Under the pieces are notes generated by a model that searched no databases, was not told the DNA's origin, and saw nothing but the letters and a program-made list of their open reading frames with translations. A program made the translations under genes and the position numbers. Source: an uncultured Bacteroidota bacterium (GTDB lineage: Bacteria; Bacteroidota; Bacteroidia; UKL13-3). From it: a stretch of DNA of 54,251 nt. The stretch covers positions 90,818 to 145,068 of the forward strand of contig CAISCU010000005.1 of the NCBI GenBank assembly GCA_903883965.1. Reading direction: 5' to 3'. The stretch's first letter is position 1; every line of letters begins with the position of its first letter. Below, piece after piece: positions 1 through 9,074 of the stretch.

Positions 1-1401
1 AACACCATCTTGAAACCCTTTCAAAGAATTTTGATAGGCTCCCATTGTAATTGGGAAATCATCAGATTGGGTAACACTAGCTACAATCACTTTACCATCA
101 TTGTCGGTGAGTATATCTCCTCTGTAACTATCTGCAAAAAAGTAGCTGGTATTGTTGTTGAAATTTAACCCATCATTGTCAAATCCTCCCATATATGTTG
201 AACCAATCAATGTTCTACCATCAGGAGAAAATTTTGTTACAACAATGTCGGTTCTACCTGCTCTTCGGGTTTGGTAACAACCTGTTTTAGTAGGGTAATT
301 TCTAGAGTAAGTGCTTCCAAATACAAGTAAGTTTCCATATTTGTCTACTACTAAGCTATGTGGTACTTCATTATTGCTGCCACCCAAATAGGTTGCCCAT
401 AAAAGTTGACTGCCATCTGCAGCATATTTGCTGAGTACAATGTCGCAAGGGAAATCTTTGAGGTCTTCTCCTTCAGATGTTCCTCCTCCAGAATAGCTCA
501 ATTGAAAGGCTCCTGCTGTTACCGGATATTTGCCATCTGGTAAAAGAAAATCATCTGGGTCTGATGCCAATCCACCAGTGTACATGGTGCCATTTTCGCC
601 TGGAGTTGCGGTGCATCCAAAATTGTCAACTGTAGATCCTGAGTAGGTAAGAAAAACCAATTCTGGATCAATTACCAACGCGTAATTAGGGTTGTAATTC
701 CCGGTAATTTGATAGCTGAGGGAATTGTCTTTTAAAACAAACTGAATGGGAACTATGACTTCTTTTTGATTGATAATTTGGTAAGCAAAAGGTCTTTTTT
801 CAAGCATCTCTCCAAGTGAATGTTTAATTCTTAGCTCACCATATTCGAGTAGTAGGGCAGTTGCTCCCTCTATTTGCAATGAAATAGATGAGATAGGGGC
901 ATGTGGTGCGCATACAAAAGTGTATTTAATACCGTTTGGGCTGCTCTGTATTTGCATGTCTATTTTAGGATAAACCTCATACAGTTGTATTTCATGAGCA
1001 GCTGCCACTCCTTTAGCCCATTTGAGTGGATCGTTTCCTTTGAAAAAATTATAATAATGAGGCAGTGCTTGATGGCTTTTTTTACAATTGGCTTGTGCAC
1101 CTTTTAAAGCCATTCGAATGCCATGCATTTTCACTTTCAATTCAGCAGCATTGATTCTTTTTTTTTCGGGGTGTTTGCCTTTAAACCCAAAGTTTTTTTC
1201 AAAAAAATAGTATTGAATATAGTTTGAACCAATATGAATATCAGTTTCAGCATTTCTGGCTCGGTACAAGATGGATTCACTCCATTGGCCTTTGTTTTCA
1301 ACCATTTCCAAACTTGAACTTGGGCTATTAGCTGAATAAGTTGATGCTGAGGATTTAGCATAAACAATTAACAAAAGCAGACTTAACACTCTAAAAAACA
1401 T
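1..1401 (-). CDS. Secreted DUF7948/SBBP beta-propeller protein (partial, C-terminus off window)
   Basis: The minus-strand frame stays open from an ATG at 1401 to the left edge, giving 467 residues of a longer protein. It starts with a signal peptide (MFFRVLSLLLLIVYA, ending near residue 20). The ENKGQW motif follows at residues 35-40, which is the hallmark opening of the DUF7948 domain in Bacteroidota secreted proteins. The last ~170 visible residues carry repeated propeller strands such as VVTKFSPDGRTLIGSTYMGG and DFPITMGAYQNS, typical of SBBP repeats. Family members usually finish with PKD and gliding-type (T9SS) C-terminal domains, which would lie outside this window. It is divergent from the sigma factor gene at 1528, with a shared 126-base intergenic region. 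Role: probable surface or secreted adhesin-like protein; the substrate is unknown. Confidence 0.8.
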   Translation of the reverse strand, partial: MFFRVLSLLLLIVYAKSSASTYSANSPSSSLEMVENKGQWSESILYRARNAETDIHIGSNYIQYYFFEKNFGFKGKHPEKKRINAAELKVKMHGIRMALKGAQANCKKSHQALPHYYNFFKGNDPLKWAKGVAAAHEIQLYEVYPKIDMQIQSSPNGIKYTFVCAPHAPISSISLQIEGATALLLEYGELRIKHSLGEMLEKRPFAYQIINQKEVIVPIQFVLKDNSLSYQITGNYNPNYALVIDPELVFLTYSGSTVDNFGCTATPGENGTMYTGGLASDPDDFLLPDGKYPVTAGAFQLSYSGGGTSEGEDLKDFPCDIVLSKYAADGSQLLWATYLGGSNNEVPHSLVVDKYGNLLVFGSTYSRNYPTKTGCYQTRRAGRTDIVVTKFSPDGRTLIGSTYMGGFDNDGLNFNNNTSYFFADSYRGDILTDNDGKVIVASVTQSDDFPITMGAYQNSLKGFQDGV

Positions 1402-1527
1402 TGAACCAATGTACAAATTTTAGCTGATAAATTAAACGTATGGGCGCTCAGAAATTTTTTTTCAAAAAAATAAATACACTTTGCAACCTTTAGGCATTTA
1501 TTTGCATCAATACAGTAAGCAAACAAA

Positions 1528-2082
1528 GTGAGCAAACCAATTGACGAAAAAATTCTGAAAGCTTGTATCAATAAAGATCCAAAAGCACAAGAAGCTTTTT
1601 ATCAATATTATTCGAGTTCAATGTATGGCATTTGCTTAAGGTATAGTAGTCAGGTAGAAGATGCTCAAGATGTATTGCAGGAAGGTTTTTTAAAGGTATT
1701 TGAAAAATTAAGTCAGTTTGAAGGAAAAGGAAAGTTAGAAGCTTGGTTGAGGCAAGTTTTTGTTAGGACAGCTTTGGAGCATTACAGGTCAAACAAACTA
1801 CACTTGAATTTAACTGGAATAGAAGAAATAGAAGAAATTGGAAACGAAGATTTTTCGATGGCAACTTTAGGTCAACAAGAAATACTTCAAATCATGAACC
1901 AAATGGCAATAGGATACAAGACAATTTTGAATTTATATGCTGTAGAGGGTTACGCCCATGCAGAAATTGCAGAATTGCTTGGAATCAGTGAGGGTACATC
2001 AAAATCACAATTGGCTAGGGCTCGTCAACAATTCAAAAGTATTTGGTTTGCAAAACAAGGATACAAACATGGAAACAACTAA
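1528..2082 (+). CDS. ECF-type RNA polymerase sigma factor
   Basis: This 184-residue protein is the usual size for an ECF sigma factor. Sigma region 2 spans about residues 22-88 and includes the DAQDVLQEGFLKVFEKL core helix and the EAWLRQVFVRTALEHYR segment used for -10 recognition and core binding. Region 4 spans about 125-172, with a helix-turn-helix at GYAHAEIAELLGISEGTSKS. The start is a GTG at 1528; no in-frame ATG lies nearby that would keep region 2 intact. The stop codon lies inside the next gene, which begins at 2069, so the two are translationally coupled by a 14-base overlap. That gene encodes a membrane protein, placing the sigma factor in a probable signalling operon. Its regulon cannot be read from the window, but its own operon is a natural target. 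Confidence 0.93.
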   Translation: MSKPIDEKILKACINKDPKAQEAFYQYYSSSMYGICLRYSSQVEDAQDVLQEGFLKVFEKLSQFEGKGKLEAWLRQVFVRTALEHYRSNKLHLNLTGIEEIEEIGNEDFSMATLGQQEILQIMNQMAIGYKTILNLYAVEGYAHAEIAELLGISEGTSKSQLARARQQFKSIWFAKQGYKHGNN

Positions 2083-2932
2083 ACATCCATTAGATAGTTT
2101 GCTCAAAGAACAGCTCGGGAATTATAGCCCTGAGGTGCCAGCTAACTTGTATCCTAAAATTAAATCAAATTTAGCAGCTCAGCAATCTGGAAGTGTGATC
2201 TCTAAAGCAGCAGTCATTTTCAAAAATGCAAGCATTGTTCTAAAATCATCAATAATATTCAGTTTAACAGTGCCAGCAATAGCAGCATATTTTATGCTAC
2301 AAAACAAACAAGTGGATTCTAATCCAGGAATTGTTTTGGAACCTTCTAAAGCAAGTATATCTGAAGCAGTTACGCTTCCTGAACCGATGTCGTCTTTAAC
2401 GCCTAAAAAGGCAATATTGCCAAAAATAAAACCCCAAAACATTAAAAAGGCTGTAGCAGCTGAACCAGTTCAAACTACTCAATTTCAGGCAGAAATAGGA
2501 AATAAACTTGAATCTACCTCAGAACAAAAAGTGGTTCAACCTGTTTTTAAAGCCCAAGAAATAACAGAAAAAGAAACACCCATTGCAGAACCTCTTGAAA
2601 CTAAAAGCACTTGGAATGGTATTGAACAAACCATTGAAACTAAAAGCACGGAGCAATTGGTTATTCCCAATGCATTTTCACCCAATTCAGACGGCATCAA
2701 TGACGAATTTGAAATAAATTTAAGTGCCACACTTTTTTACAGATTGCGTATTTACCACCTTAATGGAACGCTATTGTTTGAAACAGACAAGCCAAGTCAC
2801 CATTGGAAGGGAACTCTGCAAGAAAGTGGTATACAAGTTGAAAATGGATCTTACAGATATATTCTTGAATACCAACTAAAAGAACAACCTAAGCCTAGTA
2901 TGGCTGCAGGATATATTTACCTAAATCGCTAA
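2069..2932 (+). CDS. Single-pass membrane protein with T9SS type-B-like (gliding-associated) C-terminal domain; possible anti-sigma factor
   Basis: This 287-residue protein starts at ATG 2069, inside the end of the sigma gene; the longer upstream reading is out-of-frame sigma sequence. Residues 1-55 are cytoplasmic-like, with the pattern HPLDSLLKEQLGNYSPEVP seen at the N-terminus of Bacteroidota proteins encoded beside ECF sigma factors. One transmembrane helix lies at about residues 56-77. A Pro/Glu/Thr-rich linker runs from 80 to 195. Residues 197-287 form a gliding motility-associated C-terminal domain (IPNAFSPNSDGINDEFEI, then RIYHLNGTLLFET, then GSYRYILEY). There is no cleavable signal peptide, so the domain would sit in the periplasm on an anchored protein, unlike normal T9SS cargo. 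The anti-sigma role is inferred from gene order and topology, not from a recognised anti-sigma domain. Confidence 0.8.
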   Translation: METTKHPLDSLLKEQLGNYSPEVPANLYPKIKSNLAAQQSGSVISKAAVIFKNASIVLKSSIIFSLTVPAIAAYFMLQNKQVDSNPGIVLEPSKASISEAVTLPEPMSSLTPKKAILPKIKPQNIKKAVAAEPVQTTQFQAEIGNKLESTSEQKVVQPVFKAQEITEKETPIAEPLETKSTWNGIEQTIETKSTEQLVIPNAFSPNSDGINDEFEINLSATLFYRLRIYHLNGTLLFETDKPSHHWKGTLQESGIQVENGSYRYILEYQLKEQPKPSMAAGYIYLNR

Positions 2933-2959
2933 AATTTGAAAAATAAACAGAATAGCCGT

Positions 2960-5900
2960 ATGTTAGCAAAATTGAATTTAAACAAAATAAGTAACTCAAA
3001 TATGATACAGAAATTACTCAAGCACCTAACAGTTCTCCTGTTTTTTTCGCTGTTGGCAAGTATTTCTTTTGCGCAAAGTGTATCTGTAATTGCTTTGCCA
3101 AAAGTGGTATGTCACAACGGGGTAAAAGGTACCTTAGAAATGACAATCAATTTAACGGGTGCAAACCCTTCAGATGTTGTCAGCTATGAGATTGACATGG
3201 GTGATGGAACCAAAATTTCATTGAATTCTGGCACTCCGGTTTCTAATTACTACATTCACAATTACAATGTACCTGGCAATTATTTGGTACAAGTAACTGC
3301 TAAATTAAGCAATGGAAACAACTTGAATACCAGCTTCAATCAAACTGTTTATTCAAGGCCTGTTGCAAATTGGGCGTTGTCGAGCCTAGATTCTCAATGT
3401 TTTAAAAATAATGCCTATGTGTTTAAAGACAAATCCTTACAGGGAGCGGCTCCTTCTACATCAATCCAAAAACGTTATTGGGTTTGGGGTGATGGTACAG
3501 AAGTAAACATGCCCACTCCAGGTTTAGATGAAATTACACACAATTACCCTATTGGAGGTAGATTAAACTCAGTTACATTAAAAGTAACTGACTCATTGGG
3601 ATGTACCAATACCTATACCAAAGAAATTTATGTTGCGCCAAACATCAATCCTAAATTTGTATTGTCTGGAGTTCCAAAATGTGATACTTCTGATTATATA
3701 TTCACCAATCAAACCCAATTACTAAGAGGTAGTGTGGGTTGGTTTAAATGGGATTTTGGAGATGGCAATACATATGAATCTTCAAAACCACCAACACCAA
3801 CAGATTTTCAAAAATATTGGGGCTCATTCAAATATAGCTACGTAAAAGGAGGTGTATTTGCACCTAAATTGTACGTAAAACACAAATATTTTAATTGTGA
3901 AGATGTGTATGATTTTAACTTGAGCGGAGATCAATTGCCAGAAAATATTTTATTGCAATTTGATATTAGAAGTAGAAGAACCAACCAAAATGATTCCTTG
4001 GCCGATTCAGTTTGTTTCATGAACAGAAACAATGCAAGTGTTTGCTTGTACAATATGTACCCTCTGCAAGGCGTGTTTGCTGCATCTAACAAAATTATAT
4101 GGTTCTTTAATGACCCAAATGCAAACCCGCCAGGTTCTGACATCATTGAGGACGATGTAACACCATGTTACAAATACCAAAAAATTGGTCATTATTTCCC
4201 GCAATTGTCTGTTGCTTGCCCAGGTAAACCCGCAAAAGTGATTAATTTTTGGTCGCGTATAGATACAATCAACGATGTAAAAAATTACACGGATGGCAAC
4301 AACCCACCAGGTGCTCCAGTCAACAATCCAAAGTTGAACACAATTAATGGGTATATTTTTGCACCTTACCCTGGTAGAACCATGCCTGATTCTATCTCGA
4401 TGTACAGGAAAATACCTAGTGTGGTTGGTGGAACAAACTATGTAGATAGTATTGTGAGTTATTGGAAGTTTTTCAACGACGACATTACCAAAAAAGACTC
4501 GTTTTATTTCCGTTCAGAATTGTACGGATATGGTGTGAATATTTTAGGGCCTAGTGTTGCCATTACAGGTAAAGCACCAGCAATTATTCCTAAATATTTG
4601 GCTAACCAATGTGGTCCTGATTTTCCTGTAGAATTTCCGAATGCATCTACGGTTTACCAATCAAATGATCTGTACATGAAATGGGATTTTGGTGATGATT
4701 TTGCGCCAGCCTGTACTTCATTTTCAGTGCCAAGTCAAACGGCAACGCCATTTGGACCACCTTACACCACTCCTCAAGATTTAAGAAATAGAACTGAATC
4801 TAGGTTCTGGGCAAATGGAAATGTATATGCAGGTGGTTTAAACTGTAAATTCTCTTTTGACTCTTTGCCTATTCATGGTTTTGAAAACTGGGACAACGTA
4901 TTGAGATGGTATAAATATGGACATGATTTTCCTCCTTATGATACTACCAATTGGACAAAAGATCCATCAAAAGCTACCTATTCGTTTCCGGGTAACGTAA
5001 ACGGAATTAAGTTGGTTCATCCAAGAGATACTTTCTTGTGGAACAAAAAGGTATTCTCTGAAGGGGCTTATGCTACCAGAACAGATACCATGGCTAATCT
5101 GTACCCATCAGATATCACCCCTGATAGAGAAATCTCGCTCAATGCTCCAATTCCTGATCCATTTGCCAATTTAAAGGGCTATTGGAAGTATACTATTCCT
5201 GCTGGTTCTAAAATAAGACCGAATACTTTTATCAATCCTATTCCAACAGATAAATTACCTGATGGAACTAGCAGAAGGTATAAAGGGAGTGATGTCATTC
5301 CTGGCACTAACCCACCATTGACATTGTATGATTATTTCTTTAGAAGATCTGTTTCTAAGTGTTATACAGTTGTTTTGAACATGAACGATTCAGTAAATAA
5401 CCAATCAACAGATCCGGTTAAGAACTTGGTTCGTTACAATTTAGTAGGTGATTCAATTACTATTCCTGAATACCATAAAGGCATTTTAATGCAGACATTG
5501 GTATACAAAAAGGGAGTAAACTTATTGAACAATAAATTCTTTTACAGAGGCCCAGATTCTTTAATCGTCCAAACAGATGCTACTGGCACTTATGTAATGG
5601 TTCCTGAAGATTACCAATATGTAGATGATTGGGATTGTGCAGGTAAGGCCACAGAACAATTGCCACTCATGAAACCAGATGCATTGGGCTTGGGTAAAAA
5701 AGGTTTAGAATGCCCGGGCTTAAAAGCAGAAGGTGGAGGCGACCCTACATTTGTATTTGACAATGGTGGAGGAACTCCTGGTTTGGCGCCTACTTGTGCA
5801 AAAAGAACTTTCTTGTTAATCAATTACGATTCATTTGCAGATAGAAACGATCCTGTTACTTTGTGGAACGGACAAAACACCCGTTGTATGTTGGATGCAT

Positions 5901-8900
5901 TCGTTGATTTCTCTGGTAAATCACCAATGACAGGTACCAATAGAACTCCAGGTGGATACAAAATGCCTGCCTTCTACAATGGTCCTAACTGGAACCCAAT
6001 GACTATTTGGCAAAATCCAAACGGAAATGTCAATGTCACACATTATGTTCCTGGAAATACAGCTGTAACTTATTCTAATTTACCAAAAGACCCTAGAGGC
6101 TTTGTTACAGTGGGTATCATTACAGGTAATGGATACGACAATCCAAGTGCAACTGCAACCAACCCGGGCTGTACATCAGATACTGTTTGGTACCATAACT
6201 TCTTCCATTTTATAACCTTAGATGCCCATTTTACCTACGAAAGATTTGATACTTCTAGGTTCTATCCATATACAGATCCTGCTACAGGAACAGTTAAATA
6301 TGTTGCAAACCCTCGTTACAGAGAGCCGTATTCGTATTTACATGGAAAAAATTACTATCCTTCTTATCCAGCCAAAACCAATAAAATATTTGCCAACGCC
6401 AATACGCTCAGACAAGATTTTGTGCAAGCTGATATTTGGAACTGGGGTGATGGAACAACAACCGTAGACTCATTTTATACCAATTTGGTTGATACAGTAA
6501 TTTACAAGGAAAGAAAGTTGCAACCGGGTGTGTATGATACCTTGTTTTATGAGGCTAATACCTATCCATTGGGAAGGGTGAGATTTGAATTTGACTCACA
6601 AAGAATTCCATGGACTGTAATGACTACCTTAACAATTCCAGTTGGTGTACGAGTATTAGATAGTACCAGATACGACTCAATTTGGCGTTGCGACGATTTG
6701 GAACACAGATTGGCTCCACAACAAATCAACCGCATTAATATCAGAATTGATTCGGCATTCTTAATTGAACCCGTTCCTCATACCTACACCAAATCATCAT
6801 GGGAAATGAAAGTAGATGGAGGAGGAGGAGACTTAGTTAGAACCAATACTATTACTCGAATTGACCACGTAATGCGTACCATTACAGGTTGTGAAAACAT
6901 TGCCTCAAGACAAATTGTAATAGGCGTGATTGATACATTTATGATTACAGATGTTTCAGGCAAATACGATACTACTTTCTGTATAGGTGAGCGTATCAAT
7001 TTTACTGACTCATTGCGTTATTGGAGACCTTTCCCTGCTAACGCGGCAACTGTAAATCCACCAAATCCACCATTTACTACATTGCCTTTACCTGCTTACA
7101 ATCCATTCAGGCCATTGCCACCAGGTGTAACTGAGTATGTAGATGTAGATTTCCATGGTTTTGCCATGAGAGGATATCCAAATGATTCAATTAAAATGTT
7201 TGCTGATTTAACCAATTATTTTGTAGTACCAAGCGACCAAGATTGCCCAATTGATTGGATTAAAACACCTGCTAAAATAAATTCTGCAACAGTGGCAACC
7301 GCCAATGTGTGTACCAAAATGGAAACCTACTACTACGAACGTATTTACTGGGATTTTGAGTCGGATGGTGTTGTAGACAAACATGGTAAAAATCCATTCT
7401 GGATATACAAATCACCGGGTAGGTACAAAATTTCAATGATTTCAAGAGATAGCTTAGGCTATTGGGATACTTGTTCTCAGTTTGTAACCATTGTAAAACC
7501 TAATGCTAAATTTAGCAGCAAGGGCTTGTTCTTGTGTAGCGATACTGTAAAGTTCAAAGATGAGTCTTATGTTGATGATTGGTGCTACCAAACCAATGGT
7601 TCATCTTGTGACAATATTGTTCAAAGAAGGTGGTGGTTTGGTGATTTCGGATATGGCAAAGAAGCTTACCGTTCTATTGAAGTGAATCCAGTTTACAATT
7701 ACCGTAAAAATGGTTGGTATGCTGTACAACAAGTAATAGAAACTGAACAAGGATGTTTAGATACCTTTGTTCAGAAGATTTACATTGCTGGACCTAGACC
7801 ACGAATTAAACTACTGAATGATACTTTGGGTTGTGTACCGTTTACCCTTAAAATTCTAAGTTATCCAAATGACTCAGGTAGTTACAGTGTAACCAAATCA
7901 ACCTTACTGAATTCTGGTATTCCGTTAATGCCTCCTAAATTGTCATTGAGCAATCCTGACACTATCACTTTTGTTTACAACAAAGAAGGTGAGTATTATA
8001 TCAGCGCTATCGGATATGACAATACTTCACCTGCAAGCTCAACTTGTCCTTCAATTGTATTGCCAGATACTGTAGCAGGTGCCGAAAAGCCAATCCGTAT
8101 CTTTGTAAAAAATCCTTACAAAGTAGGTTTGTTTACACCAGATACTGCTATTTGTGTGGGTCAATCATTTGTTGTAAGTAACCGCTCTGACCTTGATACC
8201 ATTACCAAATTCAGAGTTTACAATTACAATTCAGACTACAGCAGTGTTTTAGATACCTTATTTAAAACCAATATTGTAAAGGATACTACCTTCAGTTATT
8301 TCTTAAATGAAAAAGGGGTACATCATATTGTGATGCATTCTACCCGCTTCTTAACAGGTGTTCCAGCATGTGACAATAAAGATACTGTTACAGTTCGAGC
8401 CTTGTTATCTAAAGCTGATTTAAGAGCCGATACTGTTGAATTGCCTAAATATTTCATTACCAACCTTTGTGATACCTCTGAAGCCGATAGGTATTATTGG
8501 AAGGTAACCAGAGACAAAGATGGCAGTGTGTTAAAAGAAGAGCCTGTAATTGGAGATGATGCACCTAATTTCAATTTGGGAGAATTGGATTTAGGAAACG
8601 ATACAGGTTCATTCACAGTTTGTGTATGGGCATATACTCCTGATCCTGATGCCTGTGTAGATTCTGCCTGTGTAAAGATTTTCAACGCATTTGTCATTGA
8701 CTTTAAAATACCGAATGTATTTACTCCAAATGGTGACGAAAAGAATGACAATTTTGTAGTTGAAATTAAAGGACAAGAACTGTTTGACTTGAAAATTTTC
8801 AACCGTTGGGGTGAATTGGTATTTGAAACCACAGATCCAAGTATAACCTGGAATGGTAAAGTAAACAATTCAGGTACCGAATGTCCGGATGGAACCTATT

Positions 8901-8977
8901 TCTATACTTTGAAATATAAACTCAGAACACAACCTGAAAAAACAATGAGAGGTAGTGTGAGTTTGATGAGACAATAA
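2960..8977 (+). CDS. Giant secreted PKD-domain protein with gliding-associated (T9SS type B) C-terminal domain
   Basis: This protein has about 2005 residues from ATG 2960. A second ATG at 3002 gives a cleaner signal peptide (MIQKLLKHLTVLLFFSLLAS, cleavage after SFA), and an in-frame TTG lies at 2936; the exact start is unsettled. PKD-like modules are spread along the chain: DMGDGTKISL, WVWGDGTEVN, KWDFGDGNTY, KWDFGDDF, NWGDGTTTVD and YWDFESDGVVD. The last ~90 residues (IPNVFTPNGDEKNDNF through the GTYFYTLKYKL strand) are a gliding-associated C-terminal domain, so export and surface attachment by T9SS are expected. Long stretches between the PKD modules match nothing I recognise. It lies 27 bases after the membrane protein gene and ends just before a strong terminator, so it is the last gene of the sigma operon and the likely main structural output of it. 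Confidence 0.88.
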   Translation: MLAKLNLNKISNSNMIQKLLKHLTVLLFFSLLASISFAQSVSVIALPKVVCHNGVKGTLEMTINLTGANPSDVVSYEIDMGDGTKISLNSGTPVSNYYIHNYNVPGNYLVQVTAKLSNGNNLNTSFNQTVYSRPVANWALSSLDSQCFKNNAYVFKDKSLQGAAPSTSIQKRYWVWGDGTEVNMPTPGLDEITHNYPIGGRLNSVTLKVTDSLGCTNTYTKEIYVAPNINPKFVLSGVPKCDTSDYIFTNQTQLLRGSVGWFKWDFGDGNTYESSKPPTPTDFQKYWGSFKYSYVKGGVFAPKLYVKHKYFNCEDVYDFNLSGDQLPENILLQFDIRSRRTNQNDSLADSVCFMNRNNASVCLYNMYPLQGVFAASNKIIWFFNDPNANPPGSDIIEDDVTPCYKYQKIGHYFPQLSVACPGKPAKVINFWSRIDTINDVKNYTDGNNPPGAPVNNPKLNTINGYIFAPYPGRTMPDSISMYRKIPSVVGGTNYVDSIVSYWKFFNDDITKKDSFYFRSELYGYGVNILGPSVAITGKAPAIIPKYLANQCGPDFPVEFPNASTVYQSNDLYMKWDFGDDFAPACTSFSVPSQTATPFGPPYTTPQDLRNRTESRFWANGNVYAGGLNCKFSFDSLPIHGFENWDNVLRWYKYGHDFPPYDTTNWTKDPSKATYSFPGNVNGIKLVHPRDTFLWNKKVFSEGAYATRTDTMANLYPSDITPDREISLNAPIPDPFANLKGYWKYTIPAGSKIRPNTFINPIPTDKLPDGTSRRYKGSDVIPGTNPPLTLYDYFFRRSVSKCYTVVLNMNDSVNNQSTDPVKNLVRYNLVGDSITIPEYHKGILMQTLVYKKGVNLLNNKFFYRGPDSLIVQTDATGTYVMVPEDYQYVDDWDCAGKATEQLPLMKPDALGLGKKGLECPGLKAEGGGDPTFVFDNGGGTPGLAPTCAKRTFLLINYDSFADRNDPVTLWNGQNTRCMLDAFVDFSGKSPMTGTNRTPGGYKMPAFYNGPNWNPMTIWQNPNGNVNVTHYVPGNTAVTYSNLPKDPRGFVTVGIITGNGYDNPSATATNPGCTSDTVWYHNFFHFITLDAHFTYERFDTSRFYPYTDPATGTVKYVANPRYREPYSYLHGKNYYPSYPAKTNKIFANANTLRQDFVQADIWNWGDGTTTVDSFYTNLVDTVIYKERKLQPGVYDTLFYEANTYPLGRVRFEFDSQRIPWTVMTTLTIPVGVRVLDSTRYDSIWRCDDLEHRLAPQQINRINIRIDSAFLIEPVPHTYTKSSWEMKVDGGGGDLVRTNTITRIDHVMRTITGCENIASRQIVIGVIDTFMITDVSGKYDTTFCIGERINFTDSLRYWRPFPANAATVNPPNPPFTTLPLPAYNPFRPLPPGVTEYVDVDFHGFAMRGYPNDSIKMFADLTNYFVVPSDQDCPIDWIKTPAKINSATVATANVCTKMETYYYERIYWDFESDGVVDKHGKNPFWIYKSPGRYKISMISRDSLGYWDTCSQFVTIVKPNAKFSSKGLFLCSDTVKFKDESYVDDWCYQTNGSSCDNIVQRRWWFGDFGYGKEAYRSIEVNPVYNYRKNGWYAVQQVIETEQGCLDTFVQKIYIAGPRPRIKLLNDTLGCVPFTLKILSYPNDSGSYSVTKSTLLNSGIPLMPPKLSLSNPDTITFVYNKEGEYYISAIGYDNTSPASSTCPSIVLPDTVAGAEKPIRIFVKNPYKVGLFTPDTAICVGQSFVVSNRSDLDTITKFRVYNYNSDYSSVLDTLFKTNIVKDTTFSYFLNEKGVHHIVMHSTRFLTGVPACDNKDTVTVRALLSKADLRADTVELPKYFITNLCDTSEADRYYWKVTRDKDGSVLKEEPVIGDDAPNFNLGELDLGNDTGSFTVCVWAYTPDPDACVDSACVKIFNAFVIDFKIPNVFTPNGDEKNDNFVVEIKGQELFDLKIFNRWGELVFETTDPSITWNGKVNNSGTECPDGTYFYTLKYKLRTQPEKTMRGSVSLMRQ

Positions 8978-8996
8978 TTAATATTTTAATTACCTG

Positions 8997-9028
8997 AAAA
9001 GGGCTGCGGCATGCCGCAGCCCTTTTTT
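8997..9028 (+). terminator. Rho-independent terminator of the sigma/PKD operon
   Basis: Bases 8997-9026 are a perfect 30-base palindrome. It folds to a 13-bp stem with a CATG loop (9010-9013); the arms are AAAA plus GGGCTGCGG and the complementary CCGCAGCCC plus TTTT. A run of six T residues occupies 9023-9028. It sits 19 bases after the stop of the giant PKD gene and ahead of thiL. Confidence 0.92.
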
Positions 9029-9074
9029 ATTGCATGCCGGTTTTGGAGTAAAAATATATGCTTATCTTCGTGAT

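Noticed and set aside
1479-1487. TACACTTTG near the sigma gene as a promoter
   Set aside because: It has three rather than two bases between TA and TTTG and no convincing -33 element, so it is not listed as a site.
1958-2068. Upstream extension of the membrane protein frame into the sigma gene
   Set aside because: The sigma factor frame is well conserved there, and the 37 extra residues look like out-of-frame sequence; the ATG at 2069 fits the coupling.
8494-8868. Minus-strand open frame of 124 codons
   Set aside because: It is antisense to the T9SS C-terminal region of the giant PKD protein, which is clearly coding.
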